Positions 37,301 to 49,413 of a stretch of 64,000 nucleotides of DNA are shown piece after piece. Below the pieces are notes generated by a model, which worked only from the letters and a program-made list of their open reading frames with translations, was not told the origin of the DNA and made no database searches. The stretch comes from Juglans regia. Lineage: Eukaryota; Streptophyta; Magnoliopsida; Fagales; Juglandaceae. The position numbers and the translations under genes were made by a program. Position 1 is the stretch's first letter. Every line of letters begins with the position of its first letter. The stretch covers positions 43,206,302 to 43,270,301 of the forward strand of contig NC_049901.1 in the NCBI RefSeq assembly GCF_001411555.2, read 5' to 3'.

Positions 37301-37555
37301 GGATATGGTAGAAAAGTCGGTGACCACGTAGGCACTGGTCCAAAGTAACCCGGCATGTAATTTGGGATATTTGGACTAGTTATTGGTTTGGCCTAACATG
37401 TTATTAGATAAAGTTATTGATGTATTTTTGAAATAAATATCGACTCAACAATACCAATGTCATTGATATATTAAATCGTATAACATACATACCTCGGATG
37501 GGGGATTTGAGCTAGATAATGTTTGCGTACTTGGCTGTTCTTTTTCGTTTCCCAT
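34382..37555 (-). pseudogene. FAR1/FRS-type MULE transposase gene, 6 exons, one in-frame stop
   Basis: Exons 37493-37555, 37270-37392, 34834-37152, 34658-34744, 34496-34576 and 34382-34417 are all multiples of three with GT-AG borders: 903 codons. A FAR1 DNA-binding domain lies at about residues 153-242 (FNSFEDLLSYYKEYGKKCGF; HNIHNHGLSP). A MULE transposase core begins near 360 (VVTFDTTYLTNRYG; AIITDQDRAMK; HRFCLWHI), and a SWIM zinc finger lies at about 662-682 (CSCGLFEMRGILCRHI). TGA at 35245-35247 replaces the Arg codon expected in D-R-W-R-K-D after the SWIM finger, at codon 698. The frame continues openly beyond it through GKGRPPSLRR to GLDGSQPL, so this is one point mutation, CGA to TGA. 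FHY3/FAR1 factors are domesticated relatives; position inside a MULE with intact duplication argues for transposase. A truncated product would keep all three domains. Confidence 0.85.
37190..37239 (-). mobile_element. 16-bp LINE-tail insertion with 17-bp target duplication, in transposase intron 2
   Basis: CAAAGAAGCCAACTTAT (37190-37206) and CAAAGAAACCAACTTAT (37223-37239) flank TTTTTTTTAATAGGTG, which on the minus strand reads CACCTATT followed by eight A. Confidence 0.7.
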
Positions 37556-39276
37556 TCTGAAAATTAGTATAAGCTATCAAGACAGCCAATTGACATTCAG
37601 CAGGTGGGTTTTTATAGCTGGGAAAAAATAAACTATCATGCAAAGGCGGCCAAACAATTAATATGCTTTCAATGCTAATTAAACAACTGCCATCTGTATG
37701 TTTCAAGCATCTCAAACACCACACTTTTTTTTTTTTATTGTATCTATATGGTGTGCATATGTTGCTTCCCCTCATAAGAGGAAAACAAAGATATTTTCCC
37801 AGTGAAAACTATGCAAATACTTTTGTTCATCAGTAGGTACAGCTAAAACAAAGTTGTACATCACATATAACCCAGTACCCACCATTAAGCAATAAGTCCA
37901 TCTTATAAAACCGTGGAAGGGATCGAAAATGCACATATAATCACATCTCATAATGAGTAGTGAAGTAACGACGGATCTCATTGATTATCTTCCAATACAA
38001 AATCCAACGAATTATACTTTATGATCGAGTGTGGGACATCCCGTGTCATTGGAGTAAAACCTAGAGAAGGTGAAAAATCCAAATCAAACTCAGCACTGCC
38101 AGCTTGATTGTGTGATCTCTCTCAATAAAAAATAGATAAAAAAGGTAAGAAGATGGTCAGTTCTTTTCATTTCGCAAGTATGAAGTAGAAATGCTTGGTC
38201 TGTATAAACATCAGATTATAAAACTTTTTAATCGTGAAGTAGATCTAATAATTTACATGATCAAGCTATGTTAATTTGCAACCAATACTGATAAACAAGA
38301 GGAACCACAAAATACATGGCAAAAAACAAGCACATTAATTAAATAACTTGGCGACAACTCCACCAAAAAACAAACATTAATCACTTGACAGTGCAGCATC
38401 GGCTCCACAAGACCCAATCAAACAGCTGCCACAGTAAATGCATTCACCCTAATATATACCAACCAAGCAGCAGCTAAAGTATCAGTACGAAGTACATACC
38501 ACCGATATGATTAAATCCAATAGAATTTTACCATTAACTCTAACTCAAAATGGTATGTAGCAGAACTGATACTTTAATCATATCGGTTGTTGAGTGTATT
38601 TTGATTAAATACAAGATAGAAAAACAAGACATACGAATTTAGCTAATTCAAATTGTATCGGTCAGATATCAACTTGATTTTAATGGATGTTGTCCTGAGT
38701 TTCTACCAAAATTTATTAACTAAGCTAGAGAGGATCCTTTGCAGAGTGTCTTGAATTTATTACAATCAAAACAAACATTCATCTACTACATACAAGATGG
38801 TAAAATCCAAGATAGAAAAACATTTCTAGTAGTACTCATTAACTCAAAACAAATATTTTCTTTTTCTTTTTCGGGACAAATAGAAATATGCAAACTATTT
38901 TTCGGGACAAATAGTAAATGCATTCATCCTAATATATACCAACCAAGCAGCAGCTAAACAATGTGACAGACATTATGGTCGGAGATCTTGATTTTATAAA
39001 GCTTGGAGTTTTAGTTTGATTTTATAAACGACAGATGGAAGACCTCTAAAACCCACCAACCCAGAAAATGGGAACTAAAATCTAACAAATGAGCAGCAAA
39101 TTCTTACGTCTTACCCAGAAGAGGTCACTGCAAGAGAAGACCGTGGATCCCGTCGAAGACCGCGCGCAGCTCAGATCTGGGTTTGGGGGGCTCTGCTTTC
39201 TTCAAACCAAAAGGAAATGAATTCCCTCCTCCCGCGTGAGTATGTTTCGTGCTTTTTTTTTTTTTTTTTAAATTAA
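37556..39276. other. right part of the MULE upstream of the transposase
   Basis: This is the likely promoter side of the transposase gene. A 46-bp sequence, AGTAAATGCATTCA(C/T)CCTAA onward, occurs at 38433-38478 and again at 38913-38958 with one change. The stretch near 39120-39240 is richer in G+C. No ORF is convincing. Confidence 0.5.
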
Positions 39277-39300
39277 CTGACGTGGCAGTTGCCACGTCAG
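39277..39300. repeat. palindrome in the right MULE terminus
   Basis: CTGACGTGGCA and its exact complement TGCCACGTCAG flank two central bases. The arm TACGTGGCA also occurs in the left terminus near 28714-28722, so this is part of the terminal repeat. A second short inverted repeat, GCCGCG/CGCGGC, follows at about 39300-39315. Confidence 0.8.
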
Positions 39301-39357
39301 CCGCGAAGCCGCGGCGGGGGTACCACCCGGGGGGATGTAGCAGAACTGTAAGCTTAA

Positions 39358-40260
39358 TATATAATAGAGAAAACCTTCTCGTCGGTACATCTAAAGTAGG
39401 CTTGAAAACAGCCTCCAATTTAATAAAGCCACATAGCCCACCCATTACTGAAGGAATGGTCGGGCACCGCACCGAACCTTTTCTCTCTCTCATGTCTCTC
39501 CCTTTGAAAACGCAGAAGTTGTTCTCTCCCTCATGCTCGTTTGTCTCTCTTGCAGAACCCATCGACTCAACTAACCCCAAGAGTAGGCACCAAAGCTCCT
39601 CTCTCTCTCTTAGAAAACGTATCACACAGAAGTCAACTCTCCATCTTTCTCCTCTGTCTCTCCCAATCAAACCGAAGAGCTTGTCTCTCTCTCTCTCATC
39701 AAATACCTATTTACATCAGCCAGCCCAAGAGTGCTATGTATGGCGTTGGATTTTATTTTTATTTTTATTTTTTTATTTCATGTAATGTTTATCTAGCATC
39801 GGTGTGGACTAATTAGGATCTGAGATAGGTGTGATACGTTTTTCCAATAAATTTGGTGTGGATTATTGCTTGAAATAGATGGACTGATATGGGATTTGAG
39901 ATAGAAGTTTGTTGTGAATCTGGGTGGATTTCGTATTGTTTGTGATAAGGGAACCAATGAACTGTAATGGAAGTATTTGGTAAAGAAATAACATGCTATG
40001 TAGGGAAGGTGTTTGGTGGTTGACTGAGTCGGGCTGGCGGCAGCGTCTGGTGGCGGCAACGTCTGGATGGGTGTGGGAACGTGTGGCTGGGTGAGGTGAA
40101 ATGCTAAGGAAAAAAGTGATTTTTGGGGAAAATTATAATGATGTGGTCCTCATGTAAGGTTTTACTATATTAATGAGGTGGTAGTTTCTTATCCGTTACG
40201 GAAGGTACCACTCCAAAGTGGTTCTGTATATAATATGGTAAAATACGTGAGAATTAATTT
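39358..40260. other. CT-rich segment flanking the MULE, unclassified
   Basis: About 39470-39700 is a CTCTCT-rich stretch of leader or promoter type, open in two plus-strand frames without any domain. About 40010-40100 is G-rich with GTCTGG(T/A) units. It may be a separate non-autonomous element or an old pseudogene; I could not find its ends. Confidence 0.3.
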
Positions 40261-41025
40261 CCACTAAGAGCGCACTGTGGAAAAGATTGTAATTAAGAAA
40301 TTATATTAATTACTAAAAATTCGAGTTGCGGCCACTTTTTTGGATAACCAATTAATCTTGATCGAGTACTTGTGATCTTTTTGTCAAAATTAGGGAATTT
40401 GCTTAATTACACATATTGATCTATGTATATATATATACACGTGGCGGGTTTAAACGAAAATAATCTACTTTTGGTAGTGAGGTTTGTAATTAATTAACTG
40501 AAAGTGGGCTTACTTTTGAATTGTTAAATATTGTTACGATAGATATTGAATCAATGGCATGAGGGGACATCATGTGGGATACAAATCTTGACCAGGAAGG
40601 CTTTAATTTATAACATATGGCCAGCTATATATATAGCTAGATTTACGTGTGAAAATGAAACCGCGTCATGAGTAGTACCATTAATAATCTTTAGGCCGAT
40701 TAATTGACAATTTTATCATGATCATGATCACTAGCAAAGAATCTTTACGATTGACAATTTTATACATATCCCAATGTTGTATACAAAAAGAGAGAAGAAA
40801 ATATAAACCTAACAGTACATCATCATCATCATGACTAAGCACAAACCTTCTAAAACATATATATCCAATCCAGCTAGCTAGCATGCATGGATATTGCAAG
40901 TCCCTCAAAGCCAAACACCACGTATACATTAATGCAAACCAACAAATAATTAATTAATTATGTGTTTAATATCTAATATAATATTATATAAACACTATAT
41001 ATATTATATATAATATATATATATT

Positions 41026-41675
41026 TCATAGGAAAACCATGCTGTTGTGATCAATCTCAAATCTCATATCCTCCAAGTTTGAAGGTGCTGCCCCATTTGC
41101 CAAGCTATTTTCTTCCAAATTCATGTCCCATAGGAACCCATATTCATCATGATCACCTTTGGAGGTAATTTCTTTGTTGATGTTATTTGTAGTTTCCTGA
41201 GAGAACTGAAGAAGATTGAGCAGGGAATTGCTTTGGGTTTGGTTTGGGTGAGAAGGGGTACTTGAGTCAAAGGAGGTCATGATTTGGTTATAATACCCAC
41301 AAGGCATGGTTTGGTTAGAGGGAGGAGATGGAGCTAAAGATAACTGCCGAGGGGCACAAGCTGTAGTAGTACTACTGGTCTCAAACATATGTTGTGGGCT
41401 GAATTTGGTGCAATCCTCCGAGTCTGGCATCAAACCCTTGCTTTTGTGAAATACTCTGCACAAAACCCAGTCCTCCTGTCATAAAGAAAATGTAGAATTA
41501 ATCTCATTAGCCATACATGTAAAAACCAAAAAATAAAAAATAAAAGCATATATGCAGCATGGACATGTGAGTGTACATGTAACATAGTCAATGGACAACT
41601 TGCACATCTGCTTTCCTTTCAGTTTCCTTTGAGAGAAGCATGAAACTTTTCTTTACATAATTAAGGATTCTCTCT

Positions 41676-41711
<36 letters not shown>

Positions 41712-42465
41712 AGTTGATTGTGTGTGTTGTTAATGTATGCGTAACTGCGTATGTGTGATTTGATACAGTAAGTATATATCTTTTGGAAAAAGCAGCATAT
41801 ATGAATCAGACCTTAGGAGGCATATGTGGGGTCTCCAAGCGAAATTCATGCATGATCCATCCGGTTTTGATCCCATTTGGAGCTCTGTTCCGATAGAACA
41901 CCAAAGTCTTTCTCATCCCTACGATCTCGCGCGTCATTGGATCTTGGACCGTCCGATCCTTCCCCGTGGCTTTCCAGTATCCAGTTGTCGTTGCCCGATT
42001 GGTCCGGAAGCCTGTGGCATACTTGCGGTCCCGGAAGCTGAAGAAGTACCACTCGTTTGCATTGAGCTTAGCCATCTCTGAAACCCAAATATAATTAAAT
42101 AATAATATTATTATTACGTGCTAGCTCATGTAAGAGCTTAGCATTTTAATGAACATATATAAACCTTCATCAAAGTATAAGCAGAATGGCCGGAAAAGTC
42201 ATGTATATATAAGGCGGCGGCGGCCTGCATGGTACATAAATATTATACACACAATATCAGACAATATATATCACTGATTCATACATATCATGTGATATTA
42301 ATATTATTCATCAGATAATAATTACTATATATATATATATATAAACCTCTGAATGAGTTGTTTTGTCCATTAGACGACCGGACTTGAGCCCTCAATGCTT
42401 GTATCATACTTCATTACATATGATCTATGTTTTTTAGATCGATATATATAAACTTACCTTATCCA

Positions 42466-42504
<39 letters not shown>

Positions 42505-42713
42505 GGTAAATAAAAGCTAGCCTAGTGAAAATTGAATGACGTTGAAGCTTGCCATGTAATGTAGTAGCATAAATGGAAAGGATTCGATAGATGGCACGTC
42601 TATGTCACCTTATTATTAATGAGTTAGGTTTAAGGAAGATCAGCAAATTGTGGTGTCAAATTTAAGGAAGAATTAATGATTTTTTTTATCGGGACTTGAT
42701 CTAGCTAGCTAGG

Positions 42714-42753
<40 letters not shown>

Positions 42754-42975
42754 TAGTCAATTTCATGTGTGAACATGAGTACTGTCCACTTTTGTTTACT
42801 TTTTCTTTCATTTGCCTATATAAACTATTTATGGTGATCAAATACTGATGCTTGATAAGTGTGGAAATTAAGCATCTCTTGATCTTAATAATTATTATTA
42901 TAAGTAGCTATATTATATATATTTATATATATATATATATATTCGTAGTACGTAATAATTATATCAATGGTTGAA

Positions 42976-43007
<32 letters not shown>

Positions 43008-44467
43008 GGTTGGCTAGCTGATGATCGAAGATGTATTGCTACCTTAATTAGCTTATGAAAGAAGTCTTATTTAGGTAAATCAACTTACTTGAATCGTAAG
43101 GCAAGTAGGTTCAATTCATGTAAAAAAAGACCATTAGCGTAGCTAAGGTACTTTTTTACTTTAATATTTCACAACTCATTTTTCCTATATATTGTATGAT
43201 CTAGAGAGTGATCTTATCCTTTCAACCTACCATATATCTATCTATCCCATTTAATTTAATTACCAAGTAATTAAATCAATTACAGATCATAAGGAAAAAA
43301 GCCGTGGGAAAAATAAAGATCGGCAAACAGTAGTACTACTGATGATCATGAGTTAAGTTTTCTACCGTAAATCATCCAACATTTAATTTTGTTAGAGAGA
43401 TGTTTGGGTGTCTGGCATGCACTAATTAATTAGCAACGACAAGCTAGCTAAAAGATCATTTTCAGTGTACTTATACTGTGCTAGAAGTCTGGACCATCTT
43501 TGAAGTTGGTCCCTACCGGTTGCATGTGAACAGATTATAATAAGATGCAAGATGCAGGTGCATGCGCCGGAACTTCCAGTGTTCTGGATTACTGTACGTG
43601 TTTGCATGTATATCATGAATACAACTATATCTGAGAGAGAGAGAGAGAGAGAGAGAGACGGCTTATATATAGCTACTAATTTTATAATGGATTCCAGTAA
43701 TTCTTTGGATCTTTCGTTGAAATTAAGGAGATAACGTACGTATTCTATATATAAATTATGACTGCGGAGCTTTCTAGTTATGAAGAAAATCTACCGCATC
43801 AATCAGTGGCTTAAAATTAATTTCTTGTCAGTTCTTTGTTGCAATGATAACAAAAGTTAGCATTATCAAATAAATGATTGAGTATAGCTCTCTCTCTCTC
43901 TCTAGACTTAAAAAGGGTCATGTTTGTCCACTCTTTGCCGTAATTACTATGCCTCGTAAAAAGCTACTCATCAATAATTTGGTATTATTTGTATATATAT
44001 GTCTTCCCTGATCATCATCATGCTCAGTACAGCAAGCCAGCCGGAAAAACTACAGACTAATAATACCCAGCAGCTTGTTCCTCATGATCAAACTCTTATG
44101 ATCATCGAATAAAATCTTGTTTGATCATATGAGTTTATTTAAACAAAAATAAAACCAAACAAGAAGTATATATCTGAATTTTGGTGGAAAGGCATAAACA
44201 TGGAGATGATCAAATAAAAGACTTCAAAAAAGAAATGAAGGAAGATCAAAAACAAAAAGTACTTGGTAACCATGGATGTAATTCAGAGAACCTACCAGGA
44301 AGCTGCCATGGCTCACAAGTATGCAAGTCAATTTCCATCAAAGTAGTACCCTTCAAAACCTCCTCATTTGTAATCTTTTTGTAAAGATAATGGCAGACCA
44401 ACTCCTCATCACTAGGATAAAACCTAAACCCCGGAGGGAGTGCTGCCCCTATATCTCTCAGCCCCAT
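41026..44467 (-). CDS. NAC-domain transcription factor, NAC21/22-like, 3 exons
   Basis: Exons 44296-44467, 41812-42077 and 41026-41475 give 295 codons plus stop. The start [20 protein letters not shown] is the conserved opening of the NAC1 (ANAC021/022) subgroup. All five NAC subdomains follow in order: [67 protein letters not shown], and [14 protein letters not shown] joined to [11 protein letters not shown]. The C-terminal half is Ser/Thr/Asn/Gln-rich with an acidic stretch ([11 protein letters not shown]) fitting transcription activation. NAC1 relatives act in lateral-root formation and development. Intron 2 is about 2.2 kb and full of (TA)n and GA runs. No obvious miR164-like site was seen in exon 3. 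The gene appears intact. Confidence 0.93.
41682..41708. repeat. (CT)n microsatellite in NAC intron
   Basis: A CT run lies between exons 2 and 3 of the NAC gene. A GA run also lies at about 43632-43658 in the first intron. Confidence 0.85.
42468..42501. repeat. (TA)n microsatellite in NAC intron
   Basis: One of several TA runs in the large intron (others near 42719-42750, 42925-42945 and 42982-43008). Confidence 0.9.
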
Positions 44468-44740
44468 GCTTACAATATCGTAATTTCAAAAGGAAGAAAA
44501 GAATGATATTGATCAGTTAGGCAGCCAAGAAAATGGGATAATCTCTGTTTTACGGTTGGAATTTCGAAGCAAATTCTAGTCTCGATCGGGGTATATATAT
44601 GGTAGGAGATGGCCAGAGGGGGGGATCCGAATGTGGAAGTAGTAGTACGATTCAAAAAGATCGAGCTAGCTAGCTTTTGGTGGTTTCTTTGTTTGGGAAC
44701 TTGAAATATAGAATAGAAGAAGAAGAGAAAGGCTTGGTAT

Positions 44741-44750
44741 TATTTATATA
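44741..44750 (-). promoter_or_regulatory. candidate TATA box of the NAC gene
   Basis: TATATAAATA on the minus strand lies about 275 bases upstream of the ATG, leaving room for a leader of roughly 240 bases. It sits in an AT-rich region, so chance occurrence is possible. Confidence 0.4.
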
Positions 44751-45514
44751 CAGTTAAGGAGGATGACGATGATGATGAAGTATGCCTTCGCCAGTTAGAA
44801 CTAATTAATTTCGTACAGTATTTTATAAATTCTGGCATGAGGCCATGCTAGCTAGCTAGCTAGCTTTTCATGTGTGCGTGTGTGTGAAACTAGTCAGTCG
44901 GTTATCAAATGGTAGGAAGTTTCAAGAAAAACCAAAGTTACAAGAAATGTTGGAGGAAGCTATACGTACTGCAAGATATATACCATACATACGTGATCAT
45001 CGGATATGTATGGACAAAAGCCAAACCATTTTATGATGATGATGATCAGAGAAACCCTCCAAAATACTCCTTTTTTTATCTAATCTTGGTATAATATACT
45101 TTACCAACATTATATAATTAATTTCTGATCATCATCATGTACATTAATAATTCAAAGACAATATTTAAGAATCTTTATGGATACAAAAACAAAAAAGCTA
45201 GTTTACGTACGTGGAGAATCACGTGCCATACACGTAGTAGGACGACTAACGTGTTGCCATATATCATGTACTACTCATGTATATTCTAAAGAAATATTCA
45301 TTGATCAATTAAACAGTAATTATATTCATCTGATGATGATCAACCGTCGATATTATTGATCGATCAATATTAAATATTGTATAATTTTTACGATATTCAT
45401 TGCCGTACGTACGTATATATATAATTCAATATATATATATATATATAATATAAAGAAGATCATCGAATCTCTGTATTGTATATATTTTGCTAAATTAATG
45501 ATGCTAGCAGCCTG

Positions 45515-45566
<52 letters not shown>

Positions 45567-46984
45567 AACACACAATAATTAATTGAGAATTATCATATTA
45601 ATTGTAGATTAAATAATTAATTGGTTCAGCTATTATATCAGCACGCCGTGACCCTCTTCGAGAAAAGAGACAAATCCACTTGTTGAAAGCACGTGAACCC
45701 TTTGATATTCGGCCTGGGCTACAACGTTGACAGCTCTAAATAATTAAGGAAAAGAACAAATTAATAGCTGGAAAAATTAAACAGAGAAAAAAAAAAATTA
45801 AATCATTGATCAATGAACTGATCATCGATCATCACTTCAGAAGAGTCCCATCTGTTCCGTTTTCGATCGCACAGCTAGCTAGAAGAGTTACTTTTGGATT
45901 GATGCAAATCGTGGGGCATATTAGAGATTGTCTTAATGCAGGTCCTTGCAGGGGCCACTAATGATGAAGGACATCCAGGCCCCCCCCATCCTACACACAT
46001 ATATTGTTCACTTATGATGATCTGTATATAATATGATTTTCATTTTTCTTTTTTTCTTTTTTGGGTGAGTAATGTTGGAAAGGCAATAATAAAGAAGATA
46101 TGGACAAAGGGATGTTGGTCGCAGCATGTATATATATATATATATTATATAATATTTACAGTTTTAATATGTATAAGTTTTATATATTTTTTTTTTAACA
46201 AAATCAGTAAATTTGAGATTTATATAAAAAATAAATTTAATTTTTTTTTTAAATATCTAAAATTTATATTTAAGACTGTATTTAATATTATTATTATTAT
46301 ATATATATTATAATATATAAAATCTGGATCATGCACGGGATCATGATCAGTCGTACTACCATGGCTAGCAGCTAGCTAGCACAGGGAGATTGAAATTATT
46401 AATGGAGCTAAAATTTCACTATGCATGAGTGTGACAGAAAAAGCTTTAATTAGGATCTAACATTTTATGTGACCTAAGGGACAATTCAATTGTAGTACCC
46501 TTTCTTCTCCAATTAGGGTTTCTTGTGCAACAGGTCATGAGGGCCCCCGGCCCCACCCTTTGGGATAATATGTCATTTTCGCCCTAATACGATAAATATA
46601 TATCCCTCCATCCCTATGTGGCATATGTAGCATATAGCGACGACTGTCGGTGACTCGGTTACTAATTAGTTTTATGATCTTGTCGGGAAAAAACTTGTAC
46701 TAGTACTTAACCAAGATCCGAGTCATTTAAATTAAATTAATGGTTTAAATTTGTACCTTAATTAATTTGCTGCAATTTATATATCATGGAATTTTAATGA
46801 TTGAAAAATTAAGAGCATTTTAAAAAATATTGATTAATTAATATTAATTAAGAACCTAATTAATGTATATCTTAATTTTTATATATTTTTCTTGATGATC
46901 ATGATGATATAATTATATATTATATATAAATAAAATAAAATTTAAAAATGAAAGATCAAAGAAAATCAAATATATATTTATATA

Positions 46985-47013
46985 TGTGTATGTGTGTGTG
47001 TGTGTGTGTGTGT
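46985..47013. repeat. (TG)n microsatellite
   Basis: A TG run following TATATGTGTA. Confidence 0.9.
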
Positions 47014-47321
47014 TAATGGGTTTATTTATTTGTAACTTCATGAAGAGTACCCGAAGTCATAAGATGGGTCATTGAGTTTTCTTGAACAAATTGTAAACTA
47101 TGAAACTTTCATGTGGTGACAGCGAGTGGATGAGATCGATGATGAGTACTCAGGTGTGTTACCACAGCAAATTATGGCCGTTTATTTTATTTTTATTGGT
47201 AATTAAATAATTATGAACCCTAAATTCACGGGACCCAAAAACACGCCGGAAGACATGTGATACATACCGCAGACTAAGTTACACGTCATAACTTTGTTGA
47301 CGTGTGAGATTATTATGAATA

Positions 47322-47358
<37 letters not shown>

Positions 47359-49367
47359 CCGTGCTGGCCTAGATCATGTCATGACCTGTCCCCACCAAAC
47401 ATATTTAGATTATACCAAAATGATTGTGCATTCTAGGGTTAGGGTTCTTAATTTCAAAGTAGGGAATTTTTGTTAGGTGCAATACATGTACATATATGTA
47501 TATATATTGTCATGTATATATAATATTTAATCTGTGCATGTATGTAGATGATGGTGATGTTAAGGAGAATGAGTGACGGTTTGATATTCCTCTATTTGGA
47601 ACCAATAATTAGCTAGTTTCTTTCCTTCTTCTTCCAGAACTCTTCCCTTTGGAAAATGTCCTTTCACTACTACTGCTGATCATGAAATTCATTTCCATAA
47701 GTTATGGGCTCCCTTTTGGGTATATTTGTTTGGGGATCTCAATTCATTAATTACATGAGCATCGATCGACCCACCTCATGCATACAATCACCACGGCCTT
47801 CTTTATTAACAACAAACAAAATAATTTAATTAAGAAATGATATTTATAATCATAAAATATGTAAATATTGTATATTCTTTTGAAAAAATATGAATAAATA
47901 TGAGATTTATATGAAAAAATTAATTTTTTAATAATAAATTCTTTTTTTTTCAAAAAAATATTGGACACTTGCATAACAATAAATAATTGTATCTACATTA
48001 TTATAATTAATTTTCGTATATATATGGTCTATGCAATTAATGCAAGTACGTGCATGCATGGGTCCATTTATTGGACTGTGTCCAATCAGAACCCATCAAC
48101 CAATTAGCATGGGAATTAATATATATACGTGGCATCCATCCCTTGTTTTCCTAGTTGTTGATCTTGTTGTACGTGGGGTATATACCATCAAAATCATCAA
48201 TTGGAAGGCCTACATGAATGTCTAATTGTTATATAAATTAATTAAATTGATTCTCAAACAAAAATCTTTCTTTACGTCCTAAGATTTACACCCTGAGTTG
48301 ACATGCAAGCTAGCAAATCTTTCTACTATTTTTATTTTTGTTATGATATTAATTATAAGGAGTTCATATATATATATATCATAAAAGATAAATAAATTAC
48401 GAGGAAGAAAAATATTCCAATGTGAAGGGAATTGAAGAATTTGTGGGCAGAGAGAGAGAGAGATTTGTTTGCCTTGGAAATCAATGTTTCCACAGTTGCA
48501 GCATGAAAAGCACCTGTCTAGCTAGCACTGAGAAAATAATGTTAACTTGTCTGTACTGGACGTTATCTATACGTTAATTAAAGCCTGTAAAGTTGATATT
48601 CTTAATACCTGGATGATAAATTTAAGCCAACTTTTGCCCGTATATTCAACATGATCGAGCAGCTAGCAGATTGCTTTTGGAAAGATAGGTACCCATTTGT
48701 GGCTTTTTAAAGACTTTTGAAATTGCAGGGATGGATGGATCGATGGATGACTGCTACTATTTACGATCGAATCTTTATTACGAAAAGCATATTTTGCTTT
48801 TGAAAGACATAACTTGTCATGATCTATATCCACTTGAAATATTTAATAATGGAAAATACGTACACATGTCATCTCCCAGCTCGCTCGCAAATAGTAATTT
48901 TGATCAATCAATGCGAAGTTCGTTCTAATTGCAGGTTAAAGTTATTAGCGATGCATATTAATTTAATATATATATATATATAATTTGCATGTACTCATGA
49001 AATCTTCAGTACCGAAAAAGCCATGCATATTGTCCTCATGATGTATTCACGCCTGCACGTACATCAATAATTAATAATAATATTATTAATATTAAAGTAA
49101 TTAATTAAGTTAAATTCAGTATACATTACAAGAAATTTATTTATTTATGACCAATTATTTTATATAAAAATAATTATTTTTTATTAAAATGAATCTGTTT
49201 TCTTCACAAATTAATAATCATAATCATCACAAATTAATAATCTGTTATAAATATTTGTTTCTCTTGCAGTGATACGCAATATGCATGTATCTTAAACGAT
49301 GGAATTAAACAAATCTCGAGAAGATATCATAATTAGCAAGCAAATTAGTTTCCGTCTCATGATTAAC

Positions 49368-49413
<46 letters not shown>

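Larger units (their letters stand above)
28656..39357. mobile_element. 10.7-kb Mutator-like element with 9-bp target duplication
   Basis: TAAGCTTAA occurs at 28656-28664 and 39349-39357; between them lies an element of 10,684 bp. Its tips are imperfect inverted repeats. The left side reads GAAAATGCTGAATACAACC then GCGGCCTCGGCGCCTACGTGGCA. The reverse of the right side reads TTCTGCTACATCCCCCC then CGCGGCTTCGCGGCTGACGTGGCA. A perfect 9-bp duplication plus a MULE-domain transposase gene inside identifies the Mutator superfamily. Contents from left: G+C-rich terminal region, 108-bp telo-box repeats, 282-bp tandem array, GRF zinc-finger gene (+), spacer, FAR1/FRS-type transposase gene (-), right terminal region with a palindrome. 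It looks young: exons are nearly intact and the duplication is unmutated. Confidence 0.88.

Noticed and set aside
39125..39816. 180-codon ORFs on both strands beside the MULE end
   Set aside because: Low-complexity CT-rich DNA, overlapping on both strands and crossing the MULE border; no family resemblance.
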